NCBI GenBank assembly: GCA_036804505.1
Contig: DAIRSI010000001.1
Location: 62,001-126,000 of the forward strand
From: Phocaeicola_A sp036804505
GTDB lineage: Bacteria; Bacteroidota; Bacteroidia; Bacteroidales; Bacteroidaceae
DNA length: 64,000 bases
Direction of reading: 5' to 3'
A program made the position numbers and the translations under genes. Each line of letters opens with the position of its first letter. Position 1 is the stretch's first letter. The notes below the pieces were generated by a model. That model was not told the DNA's origin. It saw only the letters and a list, made by a program, of their open reading frames with translations, and made no database searches. Positions 1 to 10,104 of this stretch are shown one piece after another.

Positions 1-1
1 T

Positions 2-2497
2 GGAGAACCTGCCCGCAAGGAATGGAACATCAATCCCAGAACAGTGCAATCTGACGGGGAAAGACGAACCTTCATCATGAATGATGCGTGGAGAGATGTC
101 CCCGGACAGTCCTATTATTTCAGCTCCGCATTTACCGAATGTGTAATGAAAATAAAAGGGAAGAAATATCCCAAAGAAAACTTTTTCTCTAAAAATATCC
201 GAATCATTGCAACTGCTCCTCAATTGGAAAACGGGCAATCCCTGGCTGTGTGCGGTAACCAAAAAGAACTTGGGAACTGGAATACGAAGAAACCCGTACT
301 CATGCGCGAGAAAGGTATCCATCAGTGGTCTCTGGACCTGGATGCATCACAGATTTCTTTCCCCTTGGAATACAAATTTATTGCCTACGATGAAAAACAT
401 CGGAAAGTTCTGGATTGGGAAACCAACAATAACCGCTTCATGGACAGCATCTTTGTTCATGAGAACGAAAGCGTTCAGCTATCGGATATAGAAGTGAACT
501 TCAACCGTCCCAGCTGGAAGGGTGCCGGAACGGCCATCCCGGTGTTCTCCCTGCGAAGCAACGAAAGTTTTGGAGTAGGTGATTTCGGCGATTTGAAGAA
601 ACTCATAGACTGGGCCAGCTTCACCCATCAGAAACTTGTTCAGATTTTACCTATCAATGACACGATCATCACTCATACTTGGATGGATTCCTATCCCTAT
701 AACAGTATTTCCATCTATGCCTTCCACCCGATGTACTTGGATGTAAAGGCTATGGGAACATTGAAAGACACAGATAAAACTGAAATATTTGCGAAAAAGC
801 AGAAAGAACTGAATACCCTTCCTCAAATAGATTATGAGGCTGTGAACAATGTCAAAGCTGAATATGTGAAATTGCTATTCGAACAAGAAGGGAAGAAAGT
901 GCTGGCCTCAGCCGGATTCAAAAAATTCTTTGCCGAAAACAAGCATTGGCTTCTGCCTTATGCCGCCTTCAGCTATCTTCGTGACGAAAACGGGACTCCT
1001 GATTTCAGAAAATGGAAATCATATCAGACATTCAAGCAAGAAGAGATTGAAGCGCTTTGTGCCTCCGGCAAGCCCTGCCACAAAGATATTTCTTTAATAT
1101 ACTATATCCAGTACAACCTCCATATCCAGCTGCTTGAAGCCAGCAAGTATGCACGGTCTAAAGGAATAATCCTGAAAGGCGACATACCTATAGGCATCAG
1201 CCGCAACAGCGTAGAGGCCTGGATTGAGCCATACTACTTCAATATGAATGGACAGGCCGGTGCACCGCCCGATGATTTCTCGGTGAACGGCCAGAATTGG
1301 GGATTCCCCACCTACAATTGGGACGTCATGGAGAAAGACGGATACCAGTGGTGGGTGCGCCGGTTTAAAAAAATGGCAGAATATTTCGATGCTTACCGCA
1401 TTGATCACATTCTAGGCTTCTTCCGTATCTGGGAAGTGCCTTTGAACGCAGTTCACGGTCTGCTGGGACAGTTCGTGCCATCCCTGCCCTTGAATGTTGA
1501 TGAAATACAGAGTTACGGTCTGGGATTCCGAAAGGAATCCTTCACACGTCCTTTCATCAACGATCATGTTTTGGAAAGAATATTTGGTCCGCATACTGAA
1601 TATGTAAAGAACACATTTATCCAGCCTCTGCAATATGATCTTTATGAAATGAAAACAGAGTTCGACACCCAAAGAAAAGTGGAAGCTTATTTCGAAGGGA
1701 AAAAAGACGACACCAGTATCTGGATACGCGACGGGCTCTATTCATTGATAAGCGATGTTCTGTTTGTGGAAGACCGCACACAGAAAGGGATGTACCATCC
1801 TCGCATTGCCGTTCAGCACGACTTCGTTTACGAAGCTTTAAGCTGGCAGGAAAAGGAAGCTTTCAACCATCTGTATGATGATTATTACTACCGGCGCCAC
1901 AACCAGTTCTGGTACAACGAAGCCATGAAGAAACTGCCGATTCTGACACAAGCTACAAGAATGCTTGTATGCGGTGAAGATCTAGGCATGATTCCGAATT
2001 GCGTACCTGCCGTTATGAAACAGCTGCAAATCCTGAGCTTGGAGATACAACGTATGCCTAAGAACCCAGACGACACATTCGGACACGTGCATAATTATCC
2101 TTATCGTTCCGTATGCACTATTTCATCCCATGACACATCTACCTTGAGAGGATGGTGGGAAGAAGACTACGGACGCACCAATTTCTATTTTCATGAAGAA
2201 TTGAGACAGTGGGGAGAAGCTCCGGCTACTGCTGCAGGATGGATTTGCGAAGAAATCATAACCCGCCACCTCTATTGTCCCTCCATGCTTTGCATCCTGA
2301 CCTTGCAGGACTGGATGTCCATGGATGAAAAAGTGAGATATCCGGACGCTCAGGCCGAACGCATCAACGTACCGGCCAATCCACGACATTACTGGCGATA
2401 CCGGATGCATCTTTCTTTGGAAGACCTGATGGAATGCAATGATTTGAACAGCAAGATACGTTCACTTATTGATAACAGCGGAAGAAATCAAGAATAA
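2..2497 (+). CDS. malQ: 4-alpha-glucanotransferase (amylomaltase, GH77) with CBM20, 5' end outside window
   Basis: Cytoplasmic disproportionating enzyme that transfers glucan segments between maltodextrins. The reading frame is open from base 2, so the start lies upstream; the GTG at 44 is only the first possible start inside the window. The N-terminal part shows the tail of one CBM20-like starch-binding domain and then a second (about 187-480). GH77 follows, with the catalytic triad visible: nucleophile Asp in YRIDH (codon 1403), acid/base Glu in CGEDLG (codon 1976) and Asp in SSHDTS (codon 2132). Tandem CBM20 plus GH77 is the usual Bacteroides form of about 890 residues, so roughly 60 residues are missing here. 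It is followed after 14 bp by a GH97 gene and then a GH13 gene, forming a maltodextrin operon. It has no export signal in the visible part, unlike its two partners. Confidence 0.95.
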   Translation, partial: GEPARKEWNINPRTVQSDGERRTFIMNDAWRDVPGQSYYFSSAFTECVMKIKGKKYPKENFFSKNIRIIATAPQLENGQSLAVCGNQKELGNWNTKKPVLMREKGIHQWSLDLDASQISFPLEYKFIAYDEKHRKVLDWETNNNRFMDSIFVHENESVQLSDIEVNFNRPSWKGAGTAIPVFSLRSNESFGVGDFGDLKKLIDWASFTHQKLVQILPINDTIITHTWMDSYPYNSISIYAFHPMYLDVKAMGTLKDTDKTEIFAKKQKELNTLPQIDYEAVNNVKAEYVKLLFEQEGKKVLASAGFKKFFAENKHWLLPYAAFSYLRDENGTPDFRKWKSYQTFKQEEIEALCASGKPCHKDISLIYYIQYNLHIQLLEASKYARSKGIILKGDIPIGISRNSVEAWIEPYYFNMNGQAGAPPDDFSVNGQNWGFPTYNWDVMEKDGYQWWVRRFKKMAEYFDAYRIDHILGFFRIWEVPLNAVHGLLGQFVPSLPLNVDEIQSYGLGFRKESFTRPFINDHVLERIFGPHTEYVKNTFIQPLQYDLYEMKTEFDTQRKVEAYFEGKKDDTSIWIRDGLYSLISDVLFVEDRTQKGMYHPRIAVQHDFVYEALSWQEKEAFNHLYDDYYYRRHNQFWYNEAMKKLPILTQATRMLVCGEDLGMIPNCVPAVMKQLQILSLEIQRMPKNPDDTFGHVHNYPYRSVCTISSHDTSTLRGWWEEDYGRTNFYFHEELRQWGEAPATAAGWICEEIITRHLYCPSMLCILTLQDWMSMDEKVRYPDAQAERINVPANPRHYWRYRMHLSLEDLMECNDLNSKIRSLIDNSGRNQE

Positions 2498-2511
2498 CCA
2501 TTTTATTAAAT

Positions 2512-4611
2512 ATGAAGAAGATACTTTTAGCTTTTGTTTGGGGCATCTGCCCTTTTCTCTTGGCCGCACAGAGCGTGAAATCTCCGGACGGTAATATCAC
2601 AGTAAGCTTTAGCACGGACAACGGCGTACCTACTTATCAAATGAGCTATAAGGGAAAACCGGTTATAAAGAAAAGCTCTCTCGGTTTCCAACTTATGGAC
2701 GGCAAGGATCTTATGAACGGATTTGAGCAGAAAGACGTTAAGACCTCTGCTTTCGACGAGACCTGGAAACCTGTATGGGGCGAAGAAAAGGAAATACGAA
2801 ATCATTACAATGAGATGGCTGTTACCCTTGACCAGACGACTTCCGACAGACAGATGATTATCCGTTTCCGCGTATATGATGACGGCATGGGACTTCGCTA
2901 TGAATTTCCACAACAAAAGAACCTGATTTATTTCGTTATTAAGGAAGAAAAGACCCAATTTGCCATGGCTGGCAATCACAAGGCCTATTGGATTCCAGGT
3001 GACTATGACACTCAGGAATATGACTACACAACGTCTCGTCTGACAGAAATCAGAGGTTTGATGCAGAAAGCCATAACCCCGAATTCCTCACAGACAGAAT
3101 TTTCCCCGACCGGTGTGCAGACTGCTCTACAGATGAAGACAGACGACGGTCTTTACATCAATATTCATGAAGCAGCACTAGTAGACTATTCCTGCATGAA
3201 CCTAAACTTAGACGATAAGAATCTCATTTTCGAATCCTGGCTCACTCCGGACGCACAAGGTACTAAAGGCTATATGCAAGCACCTTGCCATACGCCCTGG
3301 AGAACGGTTATGGTAAGCGATGATGCAAGAAAGATTCTGGCGTCGCATCTCACTCTGAATTTAAACGAGCCTTGTAAACTTGCTGACACATCTTGGATAA
3401 AACCTGTAAAATATGTAGGTGTATGGTGGGAAATGATTACAGGAAAAGGCTCCTGGGCCTATACTGACCTTCCTTCCGTAAAACTGGGTGAAACAGACTA
3501 CAGCAAATGTATTCCTAACGGCAAACATACAGCCAATAATGACACAGTACGCCGGTACATAGACTTTGCCGCCCAACACGGTTTCGACCAAGTACTGGTG
3601 GAAGGATGGAATCAAGGATGGGAAGACTGGTTCGGAAAATCCAAAGACTATGTATTTGACTTTGTAACCCCTTATCCGGATTTTGACATTCAGGCACTCA
3701 ATGATTATGCCCACAGCAAGAATGTACGTCTGATGATGCACCATGAAACTTCTGCTTCCGTGCGCAACTACGAGCGTCACATGGATGAAGCTTACAAACT
3801 GATGAACAAATACGGATATAATGCTGTAAAAAGTGGATATGTAGGCAATATAATACCTCGTGGAGAACATCATTACGGACAATGGATGGTAAACCATTAT
3901 CTTTATGCCGTAAAGAAAGCTGCCGACTACCATATTATGGTCAACGGACACGAAGCCGTACGTCCGACAGGCCTCTGCCGTACCTATCCGAATCTTATCG
4001 GCAACGAATCCGCACGAGGAACAGAATATGAAGCATTTGGCGGAAGTCATCCTGACCATACCACTATTTTGCCTTTTACCCGCCTGATGGGAGGCCCGAT
4101 GGACTATACACCAGGAATACTCGAGACTCAAATCTACAAATTTGTACCTGGGGGTTCTTATGTACGCAGTACACTGGTCCGCCAACTGGCTCTCTACGTC
4201 ACCATGTACAGCCCGTTGCAAATGGCAGCCGACCTGCCTCAAAACTATGAGCGCTTTATGGACGCATTCCAATTCATCAAGGATGTAGCGGTAGATTGGG
4301 ACAAGAGTATTTATCTGGAAGCAGAACCGGGTGATTATATCACGGTAGCGCGTAAAGCCAAAGGGACAAACAATTGGTTCATCGGCAATACAAGTGATGA
4401 AAACGGACATGCATCGACTTTGAAACTCGACTTCCTCGACAAAGGAAAGAAATACACGGCTACCATCTATGCTGATGCAAAAAATGCCCACTTCAAAGAC
4501 AATCCGAAAGCTTATACCATCACAAAGAAAACCGTGGATGCCAAGAGTGTACTTAAATTGAAAGCAGCTCCGGGCGGAGGATTTGCCATCAGTATTTTTG
4601 AAAAGAAATAA
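2512..4611 (+). CDS. GH97 alpha-glucosidase, SusB-like, exported
   Basis: Exo-acting, inverting alpha-glucosidase that removes glucose from maltooligosaccharide ends, probably in the periplasm. The 699-residue protein begins with a signal peptide ending near LLAAQ. GH97 has an N-terminal beta-sandwich, a central barrel and a C-terminal sheet. The three glutamates of inverting GH97 enzymes are present: E412 in HHETS, E481 in GHEAV and E505 in RGTEY. Their spacing (69 and 24 residues) equals that of E439, E508 and E532 in Bacteroides thetaiotaomicron SusB. The retaining alpha-galactosidase branch lacks the HHET glutamate, so glucosidase is the better call. It lies 14 bp after malQ and 14 bp before the GH13 gene. 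There is no SusC, SusD or SusR gene beside it in the window. Confidence 0.93.
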   Translation: MKKILLAFVWGICPFLLAAQSVKSPDGNITVSFSTDNGVPTYQMSYKGKPVIKKSSLGFQLMDGKDLMNGFEQKDVKTSAFDETWKPVWGEEKEIRNHYNEMAVTLDQTTSDRQMIIRFRVYDDGMGLRYEFPQQKNLIYFVIKEEKTQFAMAGNHKAYWIPGDYDTQEYDYTTSRLTEIRGLMQKAITPNSSQTEFSPTGVQTALQMKTDDGLYINIHEAALVDYSCMNLNLDDKNLIFESWLTPDAQGTKGYMQAPCHTPWRTVMVSDDARKILASHLTLNLNEPCKLADTSWIKPVKYVGVWWEMITGKGSWAYTDLPSVKLGETDYSKCIPNGKHTANNDTVRRYIDFAAQHGFDQVLVEGWNQGWEDWFGKSKDYVFDFVTPYPDFDIQALNDYAHSKNVRLMMHHETSASVRNYERHMDEAYKLMNKYGYNAVKSGYVGNIIPRGEHHYGQWMVNHYLYAVKKAADYHIMVNGHEAVRPTGLCRTYPNLIGNESARGTEYEAFGGSHPDHTTILPFTRLMGGPMDYTPGILETQIYKFVPGGSYVRSTLVRQLALYVTMYSPLQMAADLPQNYERFMDAFQFIKDVAVDWDKSIYLEAEPGDYITVARKAKGTNNWFIGNTSDENGHASTLKLDFLDKGKKYTATIYADAKNAHFKDNPKAYTITKKTVDAKSVLKLKAAPGGGFAISIFEKK

Positions 4612-4625
4612 CTAAATATACCCCT

Positions 4626-6491
4626 ATGAAGAAATTTCTAATAGCTGCCGGTCTTGCACTGACTTCGATGACAATGCACGGCATAAACGTTAACAAGATT
4701 GACCCGGCATTCTGGTTTACAGGAATGAAAAATACAGAACTGCAACTTATGATATACGGTCAAAATATAGGAAACAGCGAGTTGACAGTGGATTATCCCG
4801 GAGTGAAAATTGAAAGGGTTATTCCTTTGGAAAGCAAGAACTATATGCTGGTGTACTTGAATTTGTCTTCTGATGTGAAACCCGGCAAAATGAAACTGAC
4901 GTTCAAGGAAGGACACAAAAAGCTCACTAAAGAATATGTATTGTGTGAGAAGAGCCGCGTATCGCATACGGGTTTTGATGCTTCAGACGTACTTTACATG
5001 CTGATGCCCGACCGCTTTGCTAACGGTAATCCGGCCAATGACCAAATCAAAGGAATGTATCCTTACACCATGAACCGCAAAGAACCGAGTTTGCGTCATG
5101 GAGGTGACCTGGCCGGTATAAAGAATCATTTGGACTATTTCAATGAGCTGGGAGTAACAGCCTTATGGTTCACTCCCGTATTGGAAAACAATACGCCGGA
5201 TAATCCGGAATACAAAAGCAGTACTTATCATGGTTACGAAACTACCGACTATTACAAAGTTGATCCCAGGTTCGGCACGAATGAAGAATACCGCCAGCTT
5301 ATTTCCGATTGCCATCAGAGAGGATTGAAGGTTGTCATGGATATGATTTTCAATCACTGCGGAGGCAAGCATCCTTGGATTCTGGACCGTCCTGCAAAAG
5401 ACTGGTTCAACTATCCGGCCGGAGAAAGCAATTTCATGCAGACATCCTACAAACTCACCCCGCAAGTGGATCTTTACGCATCCGACTGGGATTACAAAGA
5501 AATGGGTGACGGATGGTTCGTACGTACCATGCCCGATTTGAACCAAAAGAATGAACATGTAGCCAAGTATCTGATACAAAACAGCCTTTGGTGGATAGAA
5601 TATGGAGGCATCGACGGCATCAGAATGGATACCTACCCTTATGCCGACTATGACATGATGTCTGAATGGCTTAAAGAACTTTTTGCAGAATATCCTGACT
5701 TCAATGTGGTAGGCGAAACATGGAATACCGAAACAGCCTATACCGCATCCTGGCAAGCAGGCAGCAAACTACCGCCTCATGGGAAAGACAGTCATTTGAA
5801 AACTGTCATGGATTTCAGTTTCTTCGACAAGATGAACCAGGCAAAGAAAGAAGATACTGATGCATGGTGGAATGGGCTGAACAGAATCTACGGCAATTTT
5901 GTTTATGATTATCTCTATCCGGATCCTCTTCACGTCATGGCTTTCCTTGAAAATCATGATACAGACCGTTTCCTGGGCAACAGTCAGGATGTACCTGCCC
6001 TGAAACAAGCACTTGCTCTCCTGCTCACGACTCGTCGTATTCCACAGCTATACTACGGAACTGAAGTCCTCATGAACGGAACAAAAGAAAAGACTGACGG
6101 CGATGTCCGCAAAGACTTTCCCGGAGGATGGAAAGAAGATGCACAAAATGCTTTCACAAAAGAAGGACGTACAGCCGTGCAAAATGATATGTTTGATTTT
6201 TGCAGCAAACTCCTACACTGGAGAAAAGGTAATGACATAATAGCAAAAGGCGATATGAAGCAATTTATTCCATTCAACGGCGTTTATGTTTACTCAAGAA
6301 ACTATCAGGGGAAAGAAGTAGTAATCATCCTGAACGGGACAAACAAAAGTGCCGAAATACCTATGAACCGTTACGCAGAAATCTTTAACAGCAGCAAGCA
6401 AGGCAAAGATATCATTAGCGGTAAAACCGTAGACTTCAGCAAAGAAACGCTGAAACTACAGCCTAAAGAATCACTGATTCTGGAAATGTAA
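4626..6491 (+). CDS. GH13 alpha-amylase / neopullulanase-like enzyme, exported, SusA-like
   Basis: Retaining endo-acting amylase that probably cleaves maltodextrins, pullulan or cyclodextrins in the periplasm. The 621-residue length matches SusA-type neopullulanases. It has a hydrophobic signal sequence over residues 1-18, an N-terminal beta-sandwich (about 20-115) and a (beta/alpha)8 barrel. The GH13 residues are all visible: nucleophile D335 in GIRMD, acid/base E364 in VVGETW, and D445 in ENHDTD. A GGDLAG stretch and an FTPVLEN strand fit the cyclomaltodextrinase/neopullulanase branch. It is the last gene of the malQ-GH97-GH13 operon and is followed directly by an intrinsic terminator. Exact substrate preference cannot be read from the sequence. 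Confidence 0.92.
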   Translation: MKKFLIAAGLALTSMTMHGINVNKIDPAFWFTGMKNTELQLMIYGQNIGNSELTVDYPGVKIERVIPLESKNYMLVYLNLSSDVKPGKMKLTFKEGHKKLTKEYVLCEKSRVSHTGFDASDVLYMLMPDRFANGNPANDQIKGMYPYTMNRKEPSLRHGGDLAGIKNHLDYFNELGVTALWFTPVLENNTPDNPEYKSSTYHGYETTDYYKVDPRFGTNEEYRQLISDCHQRGLKVVMDMIFNHCGGKHPWILDRPAKDWFNYPAGESNFMQTSYKLTPQVDLYASDWDYKEMGDGWFVRTMPDLNQKNEHVAKYLIQNSLWWIEYGGIDGIRMDTYPYADYDMMSEWLKELFAEYPDFNVVGETWNTETAYTASWQAGSKLPPHGKDSHLKTVMDFSFFDKMNQAKKEDTDAWWNGLNRIYGNFVYDYLYPDPLHVMAFLENHDTDRFLGNSQDVPALKQALALLLTTRRIPQLYYGTEVLMNGTKEKTDGDVRKDFPGGWKEDAQNAFTKEGRTAVQNDMFDFCSKLLHWRKGNDIIAKGDMKQFIPFNGVYVYSRNYQGKEVVIILNGTNKSAEIPMNRYAEIFNSSKQGKDIISGKTVDFSKETLKLQPKESLILEM

Positions 6492-6510
6492 AAAAACATC
6501 CTTCCTGATA

Positions 6511-6548
6511 AAAAAAGCAGAAATTTAGTCACATTTCGGCTTTTTTTG
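6511..6548 (+). terminator. Intrinsic terminator of the maltodextrin operon
   Basis: Eight-base stem GCAGAAAT / ATTTCGGC with one mismatch, flanked by an A-run on the left and seven T's on the right. It starts 20 bp after the GH13 stop codon. Confidence 0.85.
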
Positions 6549-6669
6549 TAATTATTTCTGTAATAAAATTCCATATAGAATAGATTCTTGTTCCTTTAAA
6601 CCTTTTCGGTTATTCTCCAACTTTGTATGTTTACACTCGAATTTAAAAAAGTCTTAAGGAGAAGTATAA

Positions 6670-7656
6670 ATGGAAAGAAACAAACAATTCATATGGATTA
6701 TCTCAGCAAGTTCCATATTCATCGGCGTCATTATCATTACCATCATCATCGGCTTACTTAAAAAGGACGAACCGGAACCGATTGAAGGGCAAGTGGAACT
6801 GACTGATTACCGCATTTCGAGCAAACTGCCAAGCAGAGTAAAAAAGTTTTATGTAAACGAAGGCGAAAAGGTTCATAAGGGCGATACTCTCGTCATCATG
6901 GAGTCTCCGGAGATATACGCCAAACTCAATCAAGCCGAATCGGCACGTTCGGCAGCACAGGCCATTGAGCAGAAAGCTCAGAATGGCACCCGTGAAGAAC
7001 AAAAAAGGGGCGCTTTCGAAATGTGGCAAAAGGCTAAAGCCGCACTCGAAATAGCGGAGAAATCCTATCGAAGAATTCAAAACCTTTGCGAAGAAGGGGT
7101 CGTTTCCTTGCAAAAACGTGATGAAGTTCTGGCTCAGTACCACGCAGCCCAAGCCGCAGTGGCAGCAGCCAAATCACAGTATGACATGGCTGTGAACGGA
7201 GCACGTATAGAAGATAAGGAAGCAGCGACTGCAGTGGTTCATCAGGCACAAGGTGCCGTATCCGAAGTGCAGTCCTATGTGAACGAAACAGTTTTTACCT
7301 CTCCCGTCGACGGATATGTCACTGAAATATTTCCTGAAATTGGAGAACTGGTTGGTACAGGCTCACCAATCATGAACATAAATGACCAGAACGATGCCTG
7401 GTTTACTTTCAATATCCGGGAAGATAAACTACCCGGCATCTTCGTTAACGAAAGAATGTACGTATTCATTGAAGCATTAAACCGCACCATACCGGTAAGA
7501 ATCAGTCTGATGAAGGATGTTGGAAGTTTTGCCGTATGGAAAGCGACAAAATCGACCGGACAGTTCGACCTGAAGACATTTGAAGTGCAAGCCCGTCCTT
7601 TCAGCCATATCGATAACATACAAGTGGGTATGACAGCAATATTGAGGAGAAAGTGA
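6670..7656 (+). CDS. HlyD-family membrane fusion protein (efflux adaptor)
   Basis: Periplasmic adaptor that joins an inner-membrane transporter to an outer-membrane channel. The 328-residue protein has one N-terminal membrane anchor (residues about 8-30), a first biotinyl-lipoyl half near residues 55-80, an alanine-rich alpha-helical hairpin (about 85-195), the second lipoyl half near TSPVDGYVTE (about 210-225) and a beta-barrel at the end. An AAGGAG sequence lies 9 bp before the start (6656-6661), an unusually good Shine-Dalgarno match for this DNA. Two ABC-2 permease genes follow in the same operon, the first almost overlapping the stop, so it resembles the YhiI/YbhG type of drug exporter. 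Confidence 0.9.
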   Translation: MERNKQFIWIISASSIFIGVIIITIIIGLLKKDEPEPIEGQVELTDYRISSKLPSRVKKFYVNEGEKVHKGDTLVIMESPEIYAKLNQAESARSAAQAIEQKAQNGTREEQKRGAFEMWQKAKAALEIAEKSYRRIQNLCEEGVVSLQKRDEVLAQYHAAQAAVAAAKSQYDMAVNGARIEDKEAATAVVHQAQGAVSEVQSYVNETVFTSPVDGYVTEIFPEIGELVGTGSPIMNINDQNDAWFTFNIREDKLPGIFVNERMYVFIEALNRTIPVRISLMKDVGSFAVWKATKSTGQFDLKTFEVQARPFSHIDNIQVGMTAILRRK

Positions 7657-7658
7657 TT

Positions 7659-8834
7659 ATGACAGAAACAATCAGACGAATCCTTGCTATTTCCCGACGG
7701 GAACTAGGTATATTTGCCCACCGCCCCCTGTTCCTTTTTACAATGGTCATAGCACCCATCATCATCATTATCTATTTCACTACTCTGATGGGCACCGGAC
7801 TGCCAACCGACTTACCTGTAGGCCTGGTAGATATGGACAACACTCATGTGACCCGTATGGTAGGAAGAATTGTCGATTCCTTTGAAGAAACAAAGATAGT
7901 GGCACATTATCCTACTTTCACAGAAGCGAGAAAAGCCATGCAAAGGGGTGAAATCTATGCTATTCTCTACATTCCCAAGAATACCACTGACGACGCCCTT
8001 GCCAACAGGCAGCCGAGACTGTCTTTTTATACCAACGAGACCTATTTCGTCCCGGGTACTTTACTTATGAAAGATTTGAAAACGGCATCAGTGCTCTCCG
8101 GTCTTGCCTTGACAAGGGAAACTCTTTATGCTAAAGGAGCAAACGAACGAACTGCAATGGGTATCATTCGTCCACTGGTGACAGAAAATCACCCTCTCAA
8201 CAATCCCACGTTGAATTATTCCGTATATTTAAGTAATATTCTGCTCCCGGGAATTCTCATTCTGCTCATTTTGCTCAGCACCACCTACACCATAGGTATT
8301 GAATGGAAGAGGAACACCCAGAAAAAATGGTTCGAGATGGCCGATTTCTCTGTTCCCACCGCGCTTACAGGAAAACTGTTGCCCCAAACCATACTGTTCT
8401 CCATCATTTTCATCTTCTATGATGTCTATTTCTATAAGTTTCTCCAATTTCCTTGCAATTGCGGAATCTTCAAAATGATGGTTATCGGAATACTTACAGT
8501 TTTATCCTCCCAATCGTTCGGGATCTTTCTGTTCGGTCTTTTCAGCGGCTTTCTTCGCTTGGCTATGTGCTTATGCTCCTTATGGGGTATTTTATCCTTC
8601 TCCGTTGCAGGTTTCACTTATCCAACCACCGCTATGGATCCTGTGCTTAGAGTGTTGGCCTATCTTTTCCCGCTCAGGCATTACTATCTGATCTACGTGA
8701 ACCAGGCATTGGACGGATTCTCCATTGCCTACGTATGGTCATCTGTAGTAGCCCTGCTGGTCTTCATTCTTCTTCCATTTACTGTCATGCACAGATACCG
8801 CATAGCTTTTGACCGTTATCAATACATTCCATAA
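7659..8834 (+). CDS. ABC-2 type transporter permease
   Basis: Inner-membrane permease of the YhhJ/YbhR (ABC-2) family with one N-terminal membrane helix (residues about 20-42), a large periplasmic domain (about 50-180) and five or six C-terminal helices. I chose the ATG at 7659; a GTG two codons earlier (7653) would overlap the upstream stop and add only Met-Ile. It lies 2 bp after the HlyD-like gene and 11 bp before a second permease of the same family, so the two probably form a heterodimer. No ATP-binding cassette gene is present in this operon. The substrate is unknown. Confidence 0.88.
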   Translation: MTETIRRILAISRRELGIFAHRPLFLFTMVIAPIIIIIYFTTLMGTGLPTDLPVGLVDMDNTHVTRMVGRIVDSFEETKIVAHYPTFTEARKAMQRGEIYAILYIPKNTTDDALANRQPRLSFYTNETYFVPGTLLMKDLKTASVLSGLALTRETLYAKGANERTAMGIIRPLVTENHPLNNPTLNYSVYLSNILLPGILILLILLSTTYTIGIEWKRNTQKKWFEMADFSVPTALTGKLLPQTILFSIIFIFYDVYFYKFLQFPCNCGIFKMMVIGILTVLSSQSFGIFLFGLFSGFLRLAMCLCSLWGILSFSVAGFTYPTTAMDPVLRVLAYLFPLRHYYLIYVNQALDGFSIAYVWSSVVALLVFILLPFTVMHRYRIAFDRYQYIP

Positions 8835-8845
8835 ACAGAACAATC

Positions 8846-10021
8846 ATGAAAGTTTTTCATAATATACTTCAAATCTGGTACGAAGAGTTTGTCGATGTCT
8901 TCAAGGATCGCGGAGTCCTGATTTTCATCCTTTTCGTACCCTTATGCTATCCGCTGCTTTATTCGTATGTCTATACGAATGAAGTAGTAAGAGAAGTTCC
9001 CACAGTCGTCATCGATGAAAGTAACAGTGAGTTAAGCCGGAAGTTCATTCGGAAAGTCGATGCAAGTCCGGATGTAAAGATCATAGCCCACTGTTACAAT
9101 CTGGAAGAAGCCAGAGAACTGATTAAGAGACAAAAAGCATACGGCATCATCCGGATTCCACATTCTTTGGAAAAAGATATGCTTCATGGCGACGAAAGCA
9201 ACATCGCCGTATATTGTGACATGAGCAGTATGCTTTACTATAAAGCTATCGTCCTCACGACAACCAATGTTTCATTGGATATGAATGAAGACATCAAAGT
9301 AGATAATTATCTCCACTCGACCATTCAAAGAGAGAAAGATATAAAAAAGATGCCTATAGAATACAGTTATATCCCCTATTTCAATACCCAGAGCGGATTT
9401 GCCAGCTTCCTGATTCCTCCGGTACTGATGCTTATCATCCAGCAGACTCTGCTCCTTGGCATCGGCATGTCAATGGGCCGGGTAAGGGAACGCAACAAAG
9501 GCAACAGTTTTCCGCTCAGACGTCCCTATAAGAACGCCATACAAATAGTTTTCGGCAAAATGTTATTCTATTTTCTCATTTATATCATCATGGCCGTATA
9601 TATGTTCACTTATGTAAATAAAGCTTTTGCCTTGCCATCCTTAGGAGATTACGGCACTTTCATCGCTTTCGTCATTCCGTATATATTGTCGTGTATTTTC
9701 TTTGCCATGGTATTGTCGGTTTTCGTATACAGGCGGGAAGACTGCATCATGCTGTTCGTTTTCATCTCCGTTCCTTTGCTGTTCATGTCAGGTATTTCAT
9801 GGCCGGGAACGGCAATCCCCAGATTCTGGAAAATTATATCTTATGCCTTCCCTTCCACTTTCGGAATGAATGGCTATGTGAGAATCAGCAGTATGGGAGC
9901 CTCACTCAACGATGTAGCTTTCGAATACCATTCTTTATGGTTACAAATAGGAATCTATTTCCTGCTGGCCTGTCTTCTTTACAAAGTAAGGATGGCAAAA
10001 GTTGTTCATCGAAAAGTTTGA
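8846..10021 (+). CDS. ABC-2 type transporter permease (second subunit)
   Basis: 391-residue inner-membrane permease with the same plan as its upstream neighbour: one N-terminal helix (about 22-44), a periplasmic domain and a C-terminal block of helices. Both proteins contain a conserved-looking segment after the first helix (VVIDESNSELSRKF here, LVDMDNTHVTRMV upstream), consistent with duplication. It is the last gene of the HlyD/permease/permease operon and is followed by a strong hairpin. The ATPase and outer-membrane factor would have to be encoded elsewhere. Confidence 0.87.
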   Translation: MKVFHNILQIWYEEFVDVFKDRGVLIFILFVPLCYPLLYSYVYTNEVVREVPTVVIDESNSELSRKFIRKVDASPDVKIIAHCYNLEEARELIKRQKAYGIIRIPHSLEKDMLHGDESNIAVYCDMSSMLYYKAIVLTTTNVSLDMNEDIKVDNYLHSTIQREKDIKKMPIEYSYIPYFNTQSGFASFLIPPVLMLIIQQTLLLGIGMSMGRVRERNKGNSFPLRRPYKNAIQIVFGKMLFYFLIYIIMAVYMFTYVNKAFALPSLGDYGTFIAFVIPYILSCIFFAMVLSVFVYRREDCIMLFVFISVPLLFMSGISWPGTAIPRFWKIISYAFPSTFGMNGYVRISSMGASLNDVAFEYHSLWLQIGIYFLLACLLYKVRMAKVVHRKV

Positions 10022-10045
10022 GCCCATTTCATATATTATAAAAAG

Positions 10046-10087
10046 GAACGCCCCCAAGAATCAGATGTCTGACTATCGGGGGCGTTC
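10046..10087. terminator. Bidirectional hairpin terminator between convergent genes
   Basis: Perfect ten-base stem GAACGCCCCC / GGGGGCGTTC, with a second five-base stem TCAGA / TCTGA inside its loop. It sits between the convergent permease and GH31 genes. The T-rich flank is better on the - strand side. Confidence 0.85.
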
Positions 10088-10104
10088 AATTATATAGTTT
10101 TCTT

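Noticed and set aside
3361..4491. 376-codon frame on the - strand opposite the GH97 gene
   Set aside because: Fully antisense to a well-supported GH97 gene, with low-complexity Cys/Phe/Ile-rich composition and no recognisable domain.
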